DNA of 64,000 bases, from NCBI GenBank assembly GCA_022885665.1, contig JAGQDJ010000136.1:172268-236267 (forward strand), written 5' to 3'. The notes under the pieces were generated by a model. It was not told where the DNA came from. It searched no databases and saw only the letters and a list, made by a program, of their open reading frames with translations. Positions within the stretch are counted from its first letter, which is position 1, and each line of letters begins with the position of its first letter. Source of the DNA: Triops longicaudatus (lineage: Eukaryota > Arthropoda > Branchiopoda > Notostraca > Triopsidae). This document shows, piece by piece, positions 33,308 through 46,975 of the stretch. Position numbers and translations under genes: made by a program.

Positions 33308-36109
33308 AAGACTACGTCATTGCAAAACCCAACCAACTGTTAGTTAGTGACGTGACAATATAATATTTTTTTGTCGAATATAAACTAAGAACCAGAAATT
33401 TAGTACAGGCATTAAGAAAGCTTAAAGACGTTGGTTATAGGCTTTTAAACCACACCTCCCGACCGGCCAGCGTGTATAAAATCGTTTCAGCCCAGGTTGG
33501 TAGTGCATCTAATTTAAATGACTTGGCTCTTGGGCGGTTAATGATGCGGAAACGGAGATTTTGTGTCTTAAATGTCTTCCTGGTAGAAATGGGATTGTAG
33601 CACTAACCCTCTGGTATATCTTCGGGGAGATCTAAGACCATGGGAGTCGCACAAATAATTGATGGGCTCATTTATCATGCTGATTGCACTCCGATTCTCG
33701 GAAACCGGGAAAAGAACGCCCTTTTTCTCTTTACTTCTTGTCCTCCGCACGATTTTGTTTTGCTTTTTCGTTCCTTTGCTATATGAAAGAAGAGCAAATT
33801 CGGACTCGCGTTCGTACCCACACTCTTTCCGCGTAGAAAGTGATAGATCTGCCCCTACAACTCGTGTTCATGGTTTATGGATGATTTACTCGGATTCTTT
33901 ATTTCTTGCCTCATTTTGGTGGATTTCCACCGAAACGTGTAGTACCTCGTACAACGAATCTAATCCGTTCCTGAAGGCGCCATCTCCTATAAAATATATG
34001 GAAATTGTTTCAGTCAGCTCCAGGACCCTGTTCAAGTCTTAAAACACTGCAGAAGAAGCGTAGAAAGCTGGAAAATATGTTTTAGAAAATGTGAGTTAAA
34101 ATACATGGAGTTTATTTCATTAGGTAATCTAAATCACTTCAATTTAATCGATTTTAAAACCTCTACAAGGGAGGTGCCTCTGTTTTCTATTTTCGGTACC
34201 TGCTTTTGTCTTCAGCTTTCTCATCATGTAGTTATATATTTTTATATTTTATGATATATTTTATTATATATTTTTAATATTTGTATTTTTATATTTATAT
34301 TTTTTATTTTTATATTTTTTATAGTTCTTATTTTTGTATTTCTGGTATTAAAATCGATATTTTTGTTTCTATTGATTAATTATTGATAGGTATATTTTCG
34401 ATTTCACTGAAGGACTTAAAGTTCTCAAAATCAGGTTCAAGATTTTTATGAAATTTTGCTGAATTGATGAAATCGGCGGTAATTACGATAACCGACAGGT
34501 CAAAAATCTTTCTCCCACCCCCAACAAAAGGTATTGATTGTAAGAAGCATGTCTTTACTCGCAGGGCGCGTTCGTTGTACGAGGTTAGTGTTCGTGAAGA
34601 TGTCTATGACAAATTCTGCTATATTTTTTCGTTTGCCTTTTATTTTACCGCATCTTGAAATTTCTCATTAATCTTTGTCATCAACTGCGTCTTTGCACCC
34701 TATATTAATCCTGCAAACGAGAAGGGAGAAAAACTTTGGGGATTTCGGAAAGGAAGTTGCTCGTTTATCATGGTTTGCTGTAGCTATTAGAGTTAGATCG
34801 ATACGCTCTAAAATGTAAAAAAAACACACACAGGAGAATATAGGAAAAAAGTTAAAATGGCAGAGAACCTAATTTGCTTAAGCTACGAAACAAGCTAGCG
34901 ATCCAATTTGTTTTCCTCAAATTGAGAGGGGTAGGTTGTGTATACTTGCGGCTTTGGCGTCCTCCAATTTTTCCTTTCTGGAAAAATAAAAGTTTGCTAT
35001 GGATCCCGTCATCTGTCTTGATTCTCTGTGCCACGGAGTCTTGTTCCTATTACCTTAGATCCTGATTACGCTCTTCTTGAGCAGCAAAGCAGTACCATTC
35101 GTATCATTCCGTGCTCGACATACCGAAGCACTTTCAATGTTTATTTTTATGCATTTTTTTAAAGTAATTTTCATTTTTTTCTCTTTTTTTCTCTCTGTTT
35201 TTGCTCAGTAGCAGTTCACATTTTTTTTATAAGACTACTAGTTAAACTTCAAGCAAGTTCGACGACAGAGAATTGGAACTTGCTTCAAAAATTGAACGAA
35301 ATTAAAAGTTTGGACACAAGTGGTCTGGAACAATGAAGCAGAACATATGTGAAGCATAAAGCGTTCGGTCCAAATGGCACAATTTCATCGACTAAACTCC
35401 TCGCTCTTCATTAAATTGACATTCGACAGTATGGGCGCGTACTGGTACCGGCACCTGCTCGTTTTCCAATCAACGACGTGATTAGTTTATTAGGCCTTTC
35501 GTGTCTTGAGCCAAACGTGTAGAATCAGTAGCGCACCAGATGGGGGAATTCGCTTCCTGCGAGGAGTATATATATACATAGGAGATTGAATTCCTATGTT
35601 AGGGATGCTTTTAAGACACCCAGACTCTTGGCTCCAATTAGGATTCTTCCAATTAAGCTTCCTTTACCTTTGATTAGATTTCGTGTTTTTTTTCTGCTTT
35701 CTTACCGTTATTTAGGGCGAGGGGGAACACATGGCTCTGTTTTTGTAAATTTGAGTCGATCCCCCAGGAGTGCTGTTCTCTTAGCGTGCATAGATTAGAC
35801 GAGCGGCAAGTCCCTGTCGAAGGGGTTTTTCTCCCTATTCAAAGAGGGCTGTGGTCCGTACCATCGACGCAATTAGCTTTCGAATCCTATTCATCAAGGG
35901 GGGAGGGTACTTGCAAGGTCTTTAACGGTACGCTAAAGCTGACTTTGCGTCCATCCAAGAAAGCCTTTTAACGGGTTTCAAAGGGTTGAGCTCACTCGCA
36001 CGTGAAGGGAATCGAGCAACGTACTCGGAAGCGGAAAACGATTTTCAATATTTTGAACCCTTTCAACCGTAAGGGAGCACATAAATTTTCTTGAGCAGTT
36101 TTCTTATTT

Positions 36110-36215
36110 TTACATTTTTAAAATTTTATTTATTTTATTTTTTTATTTATTTATTTATTTTTATTTATTTATTTTTATTTATTTTATTTATTTATTTTTA
36201 TTTATTTTATTTTTG
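36110..36215. repeat. Simple repeat (TTTA/TTTTA)n
   Basis: A run of about 100 bp made of alternating attt and attttt units. Confidence 0.8.
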
Positions 36216-36476
36216 CTCGTTAAGAACACAGGGCCACAAATTCATCTTGGCATTCAGGGGAAAATTCTAAATTTGCGTCGACTTGAAACTTTATGTATGA
36301 AAAATGTTGATATTATTTAAGTTATTTTTTATTAAGCCTTTTAAGTGACTTTGAATTCTTAGTGCCGAAAGGTAAATATGGCAATCAGAGACTCTATTTT
36401 TTCAGTAAAAATACTAGATTGAACAGTCTTTCTATAAACTACATGAAAACGCAAGCAAAGCCCTCCGCTTTGGGCC

Positions 36477-36580
36477 AAATCCAGTGTTCAAATTAACACA
36501 GAGAACTCCGATCCTTTTCCCGTGTTATAGCTTATGGGTTTTTGGAAGGTAGCGTAACCCGGTCAGGAAAGTAGCGAAGT
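36477..36580 (+). repeat. Local direct duplication, copy 1
   Basis: It shares ccttttcccgtgttatagc and flanking stretches (aatcc.gtgttcaaa, gaactccga, gtttttgga, gg.taggaaagt.gcga) with 36856-36960. The period is about 379 bp. The copies are diverged and carry no open frame in common. Confidence 0.7.
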
Positions 36581-36855
36581 AAGCCATCTACTGCTTTTCA
36601 ACTACTCGACACAACGACAAGCTATGTGTCCTCAGACTTGGAGTAAATATGCTTTCGTAAAATAGTAAAATTAAGTTTTCATTTGACCATTTTCGTGGCA
36701 ACATGAAGTTTGAAAATAAGAAACTTTTTTGGAATATTCGAATTTTGCTACCAAAGGATAAATATGACAGAGCTCCATTTATCCAAAAAGACAGTAGAAA
36801 GACCAGTATTCATGTAAAATTAATCAAAACAGCTTTACAGTCTTTTAGTTGTAGG

Positions 36856-36960
36856 TAAATCCGGTGTTCAAAATTGTCCTGCGAACTCCGAACCTTTTCC
36901 CGTGTTATAGCTTATGTGTTTTTGGAGGGGAGCTTGTCGCGGTTAGGAAAGTCGCGACGA
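36856..36960 (+). repeat. Local direct duplication, copy 2
   Basis: This is the partner of 36477-36580, in the same orientation. The best conserved part is ccttttcccgtgttatagc (36892-36910). Confidence 0.7.
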
Positions 36961-38154
36961 AAAAGCGCACGAAAGCTCAGCTCAGAAACCAAAGCCAAAT
37001 CAAAACTAAAATACTGTGGATAGATTGGATCAAATCAGTAATAGTAGATACCATAATAAGTGCAAGAAAGTGTGAATGTGAAAGGAATATAAATTTTAAA
37101 AGCTTCATGACCAATTTTCTGCTTTTCGTTTATATTTTTCCCCAAATTTAATTGAAGAAATTTTGTCAAAAGGAAATAGTAATAGCTCATCCACATTGAC
37201 ATTACCAAGAAGAATTTTTGAAAATATTGTAATTATTTTTTATTTATTGTCATTTTTTCGTATAATTACTTGCTTTTGATCAAAGCTGTACCTGTTTGCG
37301 GTAACTTTAAACGCGTGCTTCAAACCTTAAATACACGCACGTGCGTTCACGGAATTAAGAACTCGTAGCTTATTAAATTCTGCACCTTTTTCTACCAAAA
37401 AAACGTTTTGTTTCTTTTAGCTCAAAATAGCCAGAATTCACAAGAAAAACGAAACGAAAACGCGCTTTTGTTAAAAATAACACCAGTTAAAAATAACACC
37501 TTTCCTGCCATTAGTGTTGTAAGGACAAAGTTAAATAAATAAATAAAAAATAAGTAAAAATAAAAAATAGGTTTAGCAGTTCTTTTTCTTCGACAATGTT
37601 GAGATCATTAAACACCCGAACGGGTCGAAATTGGGGTGAAATTGGACGAAGTAGCAAGGGATTAAGGAAGAAAAATGGCAACGGACCCCCTTCGGTACGT
37701 TTTCCTATTGATCCTTGATTTGACCTGGGGGTGATGGTCACCATATTTCGTCCAGAACGAAAGCTGACACGAAAGGCACCATGTCATGGCCATTATATTA
37801 ACCTGCAAGCAAAGAAAGAGAAAAAATGGACCACGTCCCCTTTGGAAAAGCATACAGAAAAAAATAAAAGAGAGAGAAGGGTCTTCGGGTGACAAATTGG
37901 TTTTTGTCCTACACTATAACGAGCAAACTACCGTATGAGAAAACAATAGATGGGGGGTAAACGTTAAGTGTTTTCTTTGTCGTGTTATACTCTATCCTAG
38001 TAGCCGCTTTTTATTCAGCCATGTTTGCTTTCTATCGGGCTGCCATGTAGCAATAAATTGACGTATAAGTTTAGCAAAAAATTCTTGCGAAGCATTAAGA
38101 TTGCTGTTCCCAATAGTTCCTAAAATGAGTGCTCTCGATTTTTCTTGTTTTTTT

Positions 38155-38487
38155 TTACTACTTAGTATTTTTAAGTATTTTTTTACATTTTGTTGCTTAT
38201 TTTTAATAATTTTTTTAAAAAATTTATTGTTTGTTTTTAATATTTTTTTTACATTTTATTGTTTATTTTTATTATTTTTTCATTTTGTTTTTTATTTTTA
38301 ATATATTTTTTTACATTTTTTGCTTATTTTTTATATTTTTTACATTTTATTGTTTATTTTTAACATTATTTTGCATTTTATCGTTTATTTTTATTATTTT
38401 TTACATTTTGTTTTTTATTTTTAATATATTTTTTATTTTATTGTTCATTTTTATTTTATTTTTTTTACATTTTTTTTGCATATTTTA
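38155..38487. repeat. T-rich minisatellite
   Basis: About 330 bp of repeats with a period near 35 bp, built from acattttattgtttattttt and close variants. The strand asymmetry is extreme, with almost no G. Confidence 0.75.
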
Positions 38488-41400
38488 TCTGTGTTATCTT
38501 ATTGCCGATGACATATACAGGTAGTATTTAGTTTATCTATAAAACATTGGTTTATTTTAATGTTCCTTTAGTTTAATGTGCAAGGGACGTACCTTTTTTT
38601 TGAGAAAATACTGTCCTTCAGAGACAAAAATGAGCAAAAAGTAAATGGAAAAGCTAGTAGTGCACACGGACCCCAATTACCTTTTTCATGTATACATTCG
38701 TGTATCCGGAGATGAAAGGATTTTTGCTTCGTGTTGACACAAAGTGAAGATATACTTGTCCATTCCGTCCCCAGTGCTCTCGGAGGTTCTACTCCATCTT
38801 GCGTGATCCAATTAGCCGAAGCTTGACTGAATTAAGTTTGCTGCGTTTCTGAGACATTTTCTCGTACCGCTCATACATACGTCCTCGCTTTTCGTGGGCC
38901 AAATAACTAGAAGATGATGCTCGTGGTATTTCTAGCCTCTTCGACGACAAACCGGGAAAAACATCCCATTGCTGCACAGCTGGAATTCCCCCGAAAGGAC
39001 AAGTTCCTATACAGATCCCCTTTGGTGCCCCACGGACTCTTTGATGTCTTTTTAATAACTTGGCTTAGCTCAGTAACACTAGTATCGACACAAACTGGAA
39101 ACTAAGCTGCTTTGATTTATAAAATTGGTGGAAAATTTTGAGCGTTTCAAAGATTTCTCCCATCGCTGCATATCATTGCTGCGATTATATGACTTCAGTA
39201 AATTAAACCCCAGAAAATAGTGTTTGCTGTATTGTTGCGACGTTCAAATAAATTTAGGGTAGACCAACGCAAATTACGTACGAATTTCTCGGAAAATTTT
39301 AGCTTCAACGAAGGAGATGTTATCTTCTTTTGCATAAGTTAGCCATCAAAGAACGTATTGATTCATTATTGCTCAGTTAATTAGGAAGATGTTTGAGTTT
39401 TCACTTAAAAGAAGGCTGTGAAAGTTCCTTTTTTAATTTAATTGTTACACAGAACATGTTTACAAGGCTTTGCTTTGAAAAAGACTTTTTTGCGGACCTT
39501 TTTTTGTCAGAGTGAGCTGTTTTCAACGCTTGCTTTTTCTGTGTAATTTCATTCTTTCATTACCTTTGCCGTGTTTGTAAAAAGTTAAATGTCACCACGT
39601 GGTTCTTCACTCGGCTTGACGAAAGAAAAGAATAGGTTAGTGAATGCTCTTGCAATCAGTTCCTCCACAGAAAACCGAGGAGCTCAGCACCCGAATTCCC
39701 ATTGTTGTCAGTAATTCGGTTTCTTCGACTTTATTCTTGCTGTCAGTCATTTAAGGCCTACAGGCAATTTTCTAAGCGAACAACTGCAAAATTAAGTTAG
39801 TGGTGCTGAACTGCTGAAGCTTAAACGATTGGTGCTTGGAAACCAAACAATTAACCAAATTAAGTCCAAGGAAATAATACGGTAGAAGTACAATTAAATA
39901 CATAATACTGTAGAATTAAATACAAAATACTGTTACATTGAATATATAGAAATAAATCTATTTCCTCAAGAAAAGGACACCTAGACGGTATTAAATATGT
40001 ATTATGAAGTATTCTTGATAAAACATTCGGATTATTAGTGTGGAGCTCTTAGCTTGATGGGATACTCGGATTTACGCACCATTATTTGCCGTTGGTGAGC
40101 AACGGAGGCTTTGGGTCGAAAACTCCCTTTAAGTCTCCATTGCAAATGGAGAACATAATTAAGTACTAAGACTTGATAATGGACACTGAACTAGATTACG
40201 AACAAGCAGCGAAATTTTCGTTATATTTCTAAAAAAAAGTTAAGCGTAGTAGGCTAGCGGGTTTTCTCTGTTTTGTTCGAGATTAAAACAGGAATATCTG
40301 CGTTTTTTTCCTTTGTTAAATAACAACTAATTTCCGACAAATCCAATTATTTTCTTTTTGAGAAACTATTTTCAATATATAGAGACAGATTTTAAGTTTT
40401 TTTTTCTTTTTTTTTGTGGTCGGAAATACTATATTCAAGAACGCTTGAACACTATGTCCTAAACCGCTTAAAATATCTCTATATAAAGAATTATTTCTCC
40501 CAAAGAAAAAGAAAAAAACGAAATTGTGGATTTAATGGAAATTAATTGTTGCTTAAAATAAACCTCAAAAATTCGTACTGATCGATATGTGTTTTTCGAC
40601 AGCCCAGACTTCTAAAACCGTAATTAAATTGCTGCAGCGCGTCATGCATGAGGACGCATCTTTTTGAGCCTATAGAAACAACATCTTTGCCTAGTGTTGG
40701 TAGGGTATTTAAAAGCAGCTCTCCACTAAATTCGGTAACGCCCGTCACACACCTGTCCCGTTAAATTCGCTTTGCCATGGATTTTAATGGCTGCACTTAA
40801 GGGCCAGGGAACACTGCTGCGTTTGCTTTATAAGGCTCTCAAACGCTATTAAAGAGACAGGGACGCACACGCAGCAATAGTCGACTAGTATTACACACTG
40901 CAGCTTGAATTCGGCACTTCTTTCTCGATTCGCCGTTCCTGAGGAGGCGAACAGCCGGGTGTCGAAGATATGTTCCAGTTTCGGGACGCTTTTACGGCTG
41001 CCTCGCTTTAGGACTGTAGTTAAGTTTGCATAAAAGTCGTTCAAGTACCCCGCACATGCAACCTCTCTTGTCTTTAAAGCTTTTGGCCAACGAAGGCTGC
41101 GGTGGAAGCACTGTACTCACTCTATGCAAGTTATACGACGCCCAGCTTCCATTCTGCTGGGGGCTGACCAAGAGAAATGACAAGCCCCAGCTCACTCTTG
41201 GTACTATAACTGCACTTTACATGCAGATTATGGGGAGAGAGAGAGTAAGGGGGAGACGAGCCAATGGATATTAGATTATGCGGGTTAGTAGAGGGAAAAC
41301 TTGGCTCAAAACGCGCTCCGTCGCATATATTCCAGAGCCTTGTTGGGGCCAGTGTTTTTCCGTTTCGGTTTTGTTTGAGTAACGAAGAAAATATAATCCT

Positions 41401-44400
41401 CTTGGCTGCATCCTAGCCCTTTCTCACGGAAGTCTGCAGGTTTGGTTCGACGAAGGAACTTAAAAGCGAAAGGAAGATAAGCTTGTTAAGGTTTCAGGAG
41501 CTTTGCACTAGTGTTCCTCCAGTAATAAAACTTTTATTGCTCTGGCACCGAAATTGCTCAAATGTTTGTGTATACGACAACACAGCGAGCATGGATGTAA
41601 TGTTTCTTAATCTAATCTTCGACCAACTTCATATAAGCTAGTGAAAGCCGGTTTTCTGCGACTAAAGTAGGTTGCGTAATTTCGAAATGCTGTCGTAATG
41701 TAGTAAGAACATTCGTCCAAGTTAAACCAAATTTTGTGGATTTTTGTGCGAATTTTTGTGGATTTTGTGGAAATTAATAAAAAAAAATCAATTCAACTAA
41801 AAAAAATATATATTTTGTTAGAATTAAAAAAGAATGAGACCATAGAGGAGGGATGGGACAATGTGGACATTCTTCTGATCTTGATTTTTCTCTTCACGTG
41901 CCTACAAAATTACAGCCCAAAGTTATACGCGTTCGATGCTTCAGTATCCTGGCTGTTAAATGAGGTATTATGTGTTCCAGAAGGATGAAAAACACGACCA
42001 GAAGACCGTGAAAACTAGAGCTACTTCCTAGTGTACAAAATGAAATGCCGGCTGTACAATTTGGACTAAGGGGTGGGACAAAATGGCTGTGTGTTTTGCC
42101 ATAAGGAAATTAAGACGATTGACCTCTTGTTAAATATATGATATGGAGTTAAAATATCGTAACAAAAACTTAAATTTGTCCCTGTCGGTGCTGGAAACTT
42201 TTAGCATTGACTTGTCCAAATAGTTACATGATCTGACCAAATGCTTAAGTTCAGGTCTGTAAACCATCGCTGTGGAGTTCTAATTCTCGTACAAATTCAT
42301 TAGAATGAATTTGTAGCGCGACTTTGGAGAGGTTCCAAATTATTCTCTATGGAAAAAGTATTTTTACTCAATTTTTCGGTGAATACATTGAGCGGTATAA
42401 CGAAATTACCTCTTTCTTACAAAAAGTAAAATTTCAAGTTCATTTTTTTACGAAATTTCAAATTCATCTTTCTTATAAATTCATTTTTTTATTATTTTTT
42501 ATCTATTTTTTAATTATTTATTTATTTATTATTTTTTTATTTTTTGTCTTGTGTACACTGTACTCTTTTTCGGTGAAACTTTCCTCGTTTGTAATTCGTT
42601 GTACCCACTGTGATTTTTTTTTCTAGTTCCAAAGCATTGGTAGTTCATTAGTTATGATTTTTGTACGTATTGTTCAACGTGTCAACCGTTTCGTCCCTTA
42701 CTCAAAATTAACGATAACCTCAGCGAAAAATTGTTTCGCTCTTGTAACAGAGCAACTTGTAGGCAGTATTCGTGTCAGCATGCTTCAAAGACCATTTTAT
42801 TACGTAGTAACATGGAAGTGTAGGAGCAAACTAGATGTCCTCTACTCTTTACGTGCCTGTGACGTCAGCGCATATGAATCTTTTATGGCCCTCTTTGTAT
42901 TTACAGTGCAACTGTACAGCATTGTCTTTCTACTTGGGTTAAGGTTAACAGTTATCTAGGGTGACAAAGACAAGCTTGAAAGTGCTGTATTTCTTCGTGC
43001 AGCGGATTTCTTTCCCCCTTTTCGTCTTTTTTTCTTTCGTCCAAGCATGGAGTATATATAATGCTGACTCCCTCTCTTCATGGTTACATCCTTTTACTAG
43101 GTTCCGCGAGAGTGAACTTGGGCTTTCCCCCTCCTTTTCTTCAGATTAAATCCTCGAACGTTATCCTCGCTACAGAAAGCCTTACCTTGTGCGAGCAGAC
43201 CCTCGAAAGATACATCCAAAGACTGTCCCTTATTCTCCGTCTTTTTGGTAACAGATAGCCTGAGAAGGAATCTCTCGAGTGGACAACGCTTTGGGATCTC
43301 TCCCGCTATAGTGCAACGAAAGAAGCTCATCTCGAGCAGAGAGAAGCTTTCGTTCGTAATTGACACCCTTAAAAGTGGGGAAAAATACAAAAACCAAAAA
43401 AAATAAAAAAAATATCACAAGCCAGAGAAGTATATGAACAAACAGAAAGAGAATAAGAGGCTCTTCTCCCAGCCTGTTTAGATACAACACTTTAAGCTCG
43501 GCAAGATAGACATCACACAAACACACAACAGAGAGAAGTGTTTTCCATGAATACAACAAGGAAATCAAAGAATGCCTTTGAAGCCCTCATACACAGGTTC
43601 GTTGCGTTTTAAATCTTGTGCTGGAATAAATCGGCTCAGATTTTCGTTCCTCGAATTCTGAGATTGGAAAAGCTAAGCTGTTGCGAAACTCTGTCGCTTC
43701 TTTGCATTTTTTTATGTACAGTCTTTGTTTTAAACGTGGTTTTTAAGCACTTTTTGGTTTTACTTTTCGTGTTATTGAACGGTGACTTCTTTTCTCTGGG
43801 TTTATTTTACGGAAACGTGCCCAGAAGGCCAAAGAATAAACTTTGGTGTTTTAAGCTGGACAAGGCTTCTATGCTGAAAAATATGCATTTTTATTCCCTT
43901 GATAGCTTGGAACGGACAAAGATAGAGAAATGAAAAAAAAGGAACAAAACGAAAGAAACCTTCTTGGAATATGTCTATGGTAATGGGAACCAGAGTCTGG
44001 ATGTGCTACTGCAGGACTTTTAACTTGTCACGAGCCTTGGAGTGTCACATTTATTTCGACGCTACTTTGAGTTGCAGATTTTTAGGTCTTTGTTTTCTTG
44101 ATGCTCTTGCCAAAGGAAATGTTGCGTTTTATAGATCTACTGGGGAAAAAAATACTTTTTGAAAAGTTTTACAATGAAGCTTAAAATGGAGCTGTGTTTC
44201 AGAAGTATTATGGAGTGAAAATACTTTAATGTAAGCAGAAGGACAAAATTTACATCTCAGCTGAGCCTTTTCAATGAATTTGTGTATGTTAACAATGCTA
44301 CAGTCTTATAAAAACAATATATTTTTTTCGCGGATTTTTTTCTATTGAATTTAAGTATTAGAAATTCTTATAAATAATTCTTGTACATGTATTCATTTTG

Positions 44401-45519
44401 AAGCAAGAAGTCGATAAGCAAGTTGGGCTTACAACGAATCAAAATGTATTCAGAGACAAATTTTCCAGCAACAATGTTTCTTTACAGTTTCAATAAATTG
44501 CCTTATGTCGCCGCCAGAATCACGCTAACGGTGACAGGGAACTGTTCTGATTTTATAAGGCAATTTGCTCACTTCAGATAATTTCGATGAAGCAAAATAC
44601 AGAGGCCAATAGGTTACACTCATTCACTGTTAGTGATTTATTTTTAACTTAATTTTACAATAATCAAATCGTGTGCTGAAGAATTAGGTCTGGTTCAAAA
44701 GGAGGTCAAAAAGGGACTAACTCTTACAGGCTGGATGCAGGGGATTTCATTATTACCAATAATGAATTTTAGGCTTACGGTGGGCGGCTAAGAAATTTAA
44801 CTGTTGGGTAACAATGAAATTGAACATAGTGGATATTTTGTCTATCGTACTGTTTCTATCCACGACAAAAAGCACATTAAATGTATACAAAAACCTTTCG
44901 TGCTTCAGCACGGAACACCTTATGCGCAATACGGTAAGGTTTAAGAGACGATCGAAATTCCATCAGGATCCATTATTATGCGCCGTAGTCATTTATAAAG
45001 AAATTGGAATGCAATTTTATTACGAAAATGAGCTGTTAATTTTTGTATAAAATTGTAGATAATGCGTTCATAAGACGCTTCATAACACGTTCAAGACCTT
45101 GTAAATGAATTCTTCATCAATGAAGCTGCAGCGTTTTTTTAAAGGAAAAAGGTTCAGGAACATCATGTAATATCTTACCTTTTTTTCTCACATACAACGC
45201 AAAAACATGCAGAAAGTGCACTCTGACATTCGCCTGGTATCTGTCCGGATTTTCCCTACCGCATTGTATCGCAGGATTATTTTTTTTTCTTTTCAGAGCG
45301 AAGACTTTTAAGTGACTTTTTGCCACTGTGCTAAAATCCCAGCTCAGACATTCAAATGTGGAAACAATTTACGTTGTACAAGGTACATAAACATGAGAAA
45401 TTCTGTTCAATAGGAATAAAATAAAAAATATACTTTCTTCTATGGATAAGAGTGACAGGGTGTACAAATTGACGCTTTCTTATTAGTTTTAAGTCTGCAC
45501 ATTTCTCTAATAAAAATCT

Positions 45520-45650
45520 ACTAAAAAGTAAAAAATGTATTAAATTTTTTTCGAGTAAAAAATGTATTAAATTAAAAATTTTATTAAACTAAAAATTGTG
45601 TTAAATTAAAAATTGTGTTAAATTAAAAAAAATTTGTAAGTAAATGAAAA
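45520..45650. repeat. A-rich tandem repeat
   Basis: Tandem copies of aaattaaaaattgtgtt and gtaaaaaatgtatt form a 16-30 bp period array. Confidence 0.6.
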
Positions 45651-46334
45651 AAATATAATTTTTCTTGCTGTAGTGTTTGATCGCGGTTTCTGTTATTAAG
45701 AACTTTTGAAGTTTATTTTTCACCTGAAGTATAAAAACTTGTTTAAGCATGTTAGTAGTGATGTAAGTTAGTGATGTCTAGTTGTCTGACGATGAGACAC
45801 AGAGATAAAGTAAAAAGCTAATTGTTAGCTTGTTTATTCGAGAAAACACTCATGAACGTGATTAAAGAGATGCTTCTGTTTCCTCGAGATGTCTCAATTG
45901 AACGTGATAATAGCTGTCGCTGTTACCATGTATAAGGCCAGAAATAACTTTTCACGTTTTGAGGTCAGGTTCTTGTGAACAACTTAAGAGAGTCATTGGT
46001 ATTTAAATACTGCCAGAAATTACTTAACTGCTTCCCGTCCTTGGAACGTGACTCAAGTTTTTCCGCTGCTCAAGAGCACTCAAATCCCGGTTTTGGAGAC
46101 ATAATATCTGCAGTAAGGAAAAATTGAACAACTTGTGTTTGACATGCCCTTAAGCGTTTCCCCTACCAAAAAAAGAAAAAAAAAATGAAGACTACATGTT
46201 ACCTAACCGAATATACGGAAAATTACATGTTAAATGGTTCAGGAGATTTTGCAAAAACAATTCAACATTTGATCATAAGTTCTAACATTAAAGCTTTCAA
46301 ATAAGTTATTATTTAACTCTACACACAAAGAAAT

Positions 46335-46440
46335 TATTCTATAATAATAATAATTATTAGTATTATTATTAGTAATATTCTTATTAAATGACCATGATTA
46401 AATTATTATTTTATTAAATTATTATTTACTTACACGCATT
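46335..46440. repeat. ATT/TTA simple-repeat tract
   Basis: Mixed ataataata and attattatt runs over about 100 bp, upstream of the THSD7-like gene. Confidence 0.6.
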
Positions 46441-46920
46441 AAGCTATACCATCGTGTGAAATATCTAGACGATGTGCACTAGATATTACTGCAGTACAAC
46501 ACAAAACTGAAAAAATTGTGGTAAAATGTGCAGTGTGAAATCGCCTTGACTTTTCCCAAATCTAGTTTCTGCCGTGATTAAGTAACCCTTATAGCCAAAC
46601 ATGTTTGAAAAAATGAAATCCACATGTTAAGTACTTGAGTCGTAGAATCTTTATTTTTCATTTCCTTTAAGTATTTAGTCTTTAAGTTTATTAACACAGT
46701 TGACATTCGTTCAGTTGCATATACAAGTCCAAACGCTGTGTTATCGTCGTAATCGGGGGAGCTCATTAGTTGGGAAAGGAATTGTATGGGCTGTGGAACG
46801 AGGTTGTGAATCCTTGGTGGTGATTTGTTGTCTCTCTTTGTAGGTATGGAAGCACAACGTTGCAAGATGATCAAATGAGAAGCGGAGACGAATAGCAGTC
46901 GCTGATAGAGCGCCAGCACC

Positions 46921-46928
46921 TATAAAAA
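46921..46928 (+). promoter_or_regulatory. TATA box of THSD7-like gene
   Basis: tataaaaa lies 48 bp before the start codon. Transcription would begin near 46950, giving a 5' UTR of about 25 nt. A longer spliced 5' UTR cannot be excluded. Confidence 0.45.
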
Positions 46929-46975
46929 AGGGAAAGTAAAGATTGCGAGCGCAGAGGCAACCAAGAGAAAAGGCC

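Larger units (their letters stand above)
33308..46920. other. Gene-poor region, right part
   Basis: No coding gene is supported. The stretch holds simple T-rich and A-rich arrays (around 34230-34340, 36110-36215, 38155-38487, 42480-42545, 45520-45650, 46335-46440), a local duplication (36477 and 36856), and a TATA-like string tatatataatg near 43053 with no gene after it. It may contain enhancers or distal 5' exons of the THSD7-like gene, but I cannot point to one. Confidence 0.4.

Noticed and set aside
33659..34042. 127-codon + strand open frame after the MITE
   Set aside because: It has a mixed hydrophobic sequence without family motif; it has no donor or acceptor support.
35800..35900. Possible tRNA B-box (ctttcgaatcc)
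   Set aside because: No A-box, anticodon stem or acceptor pairing could be drawn around it.
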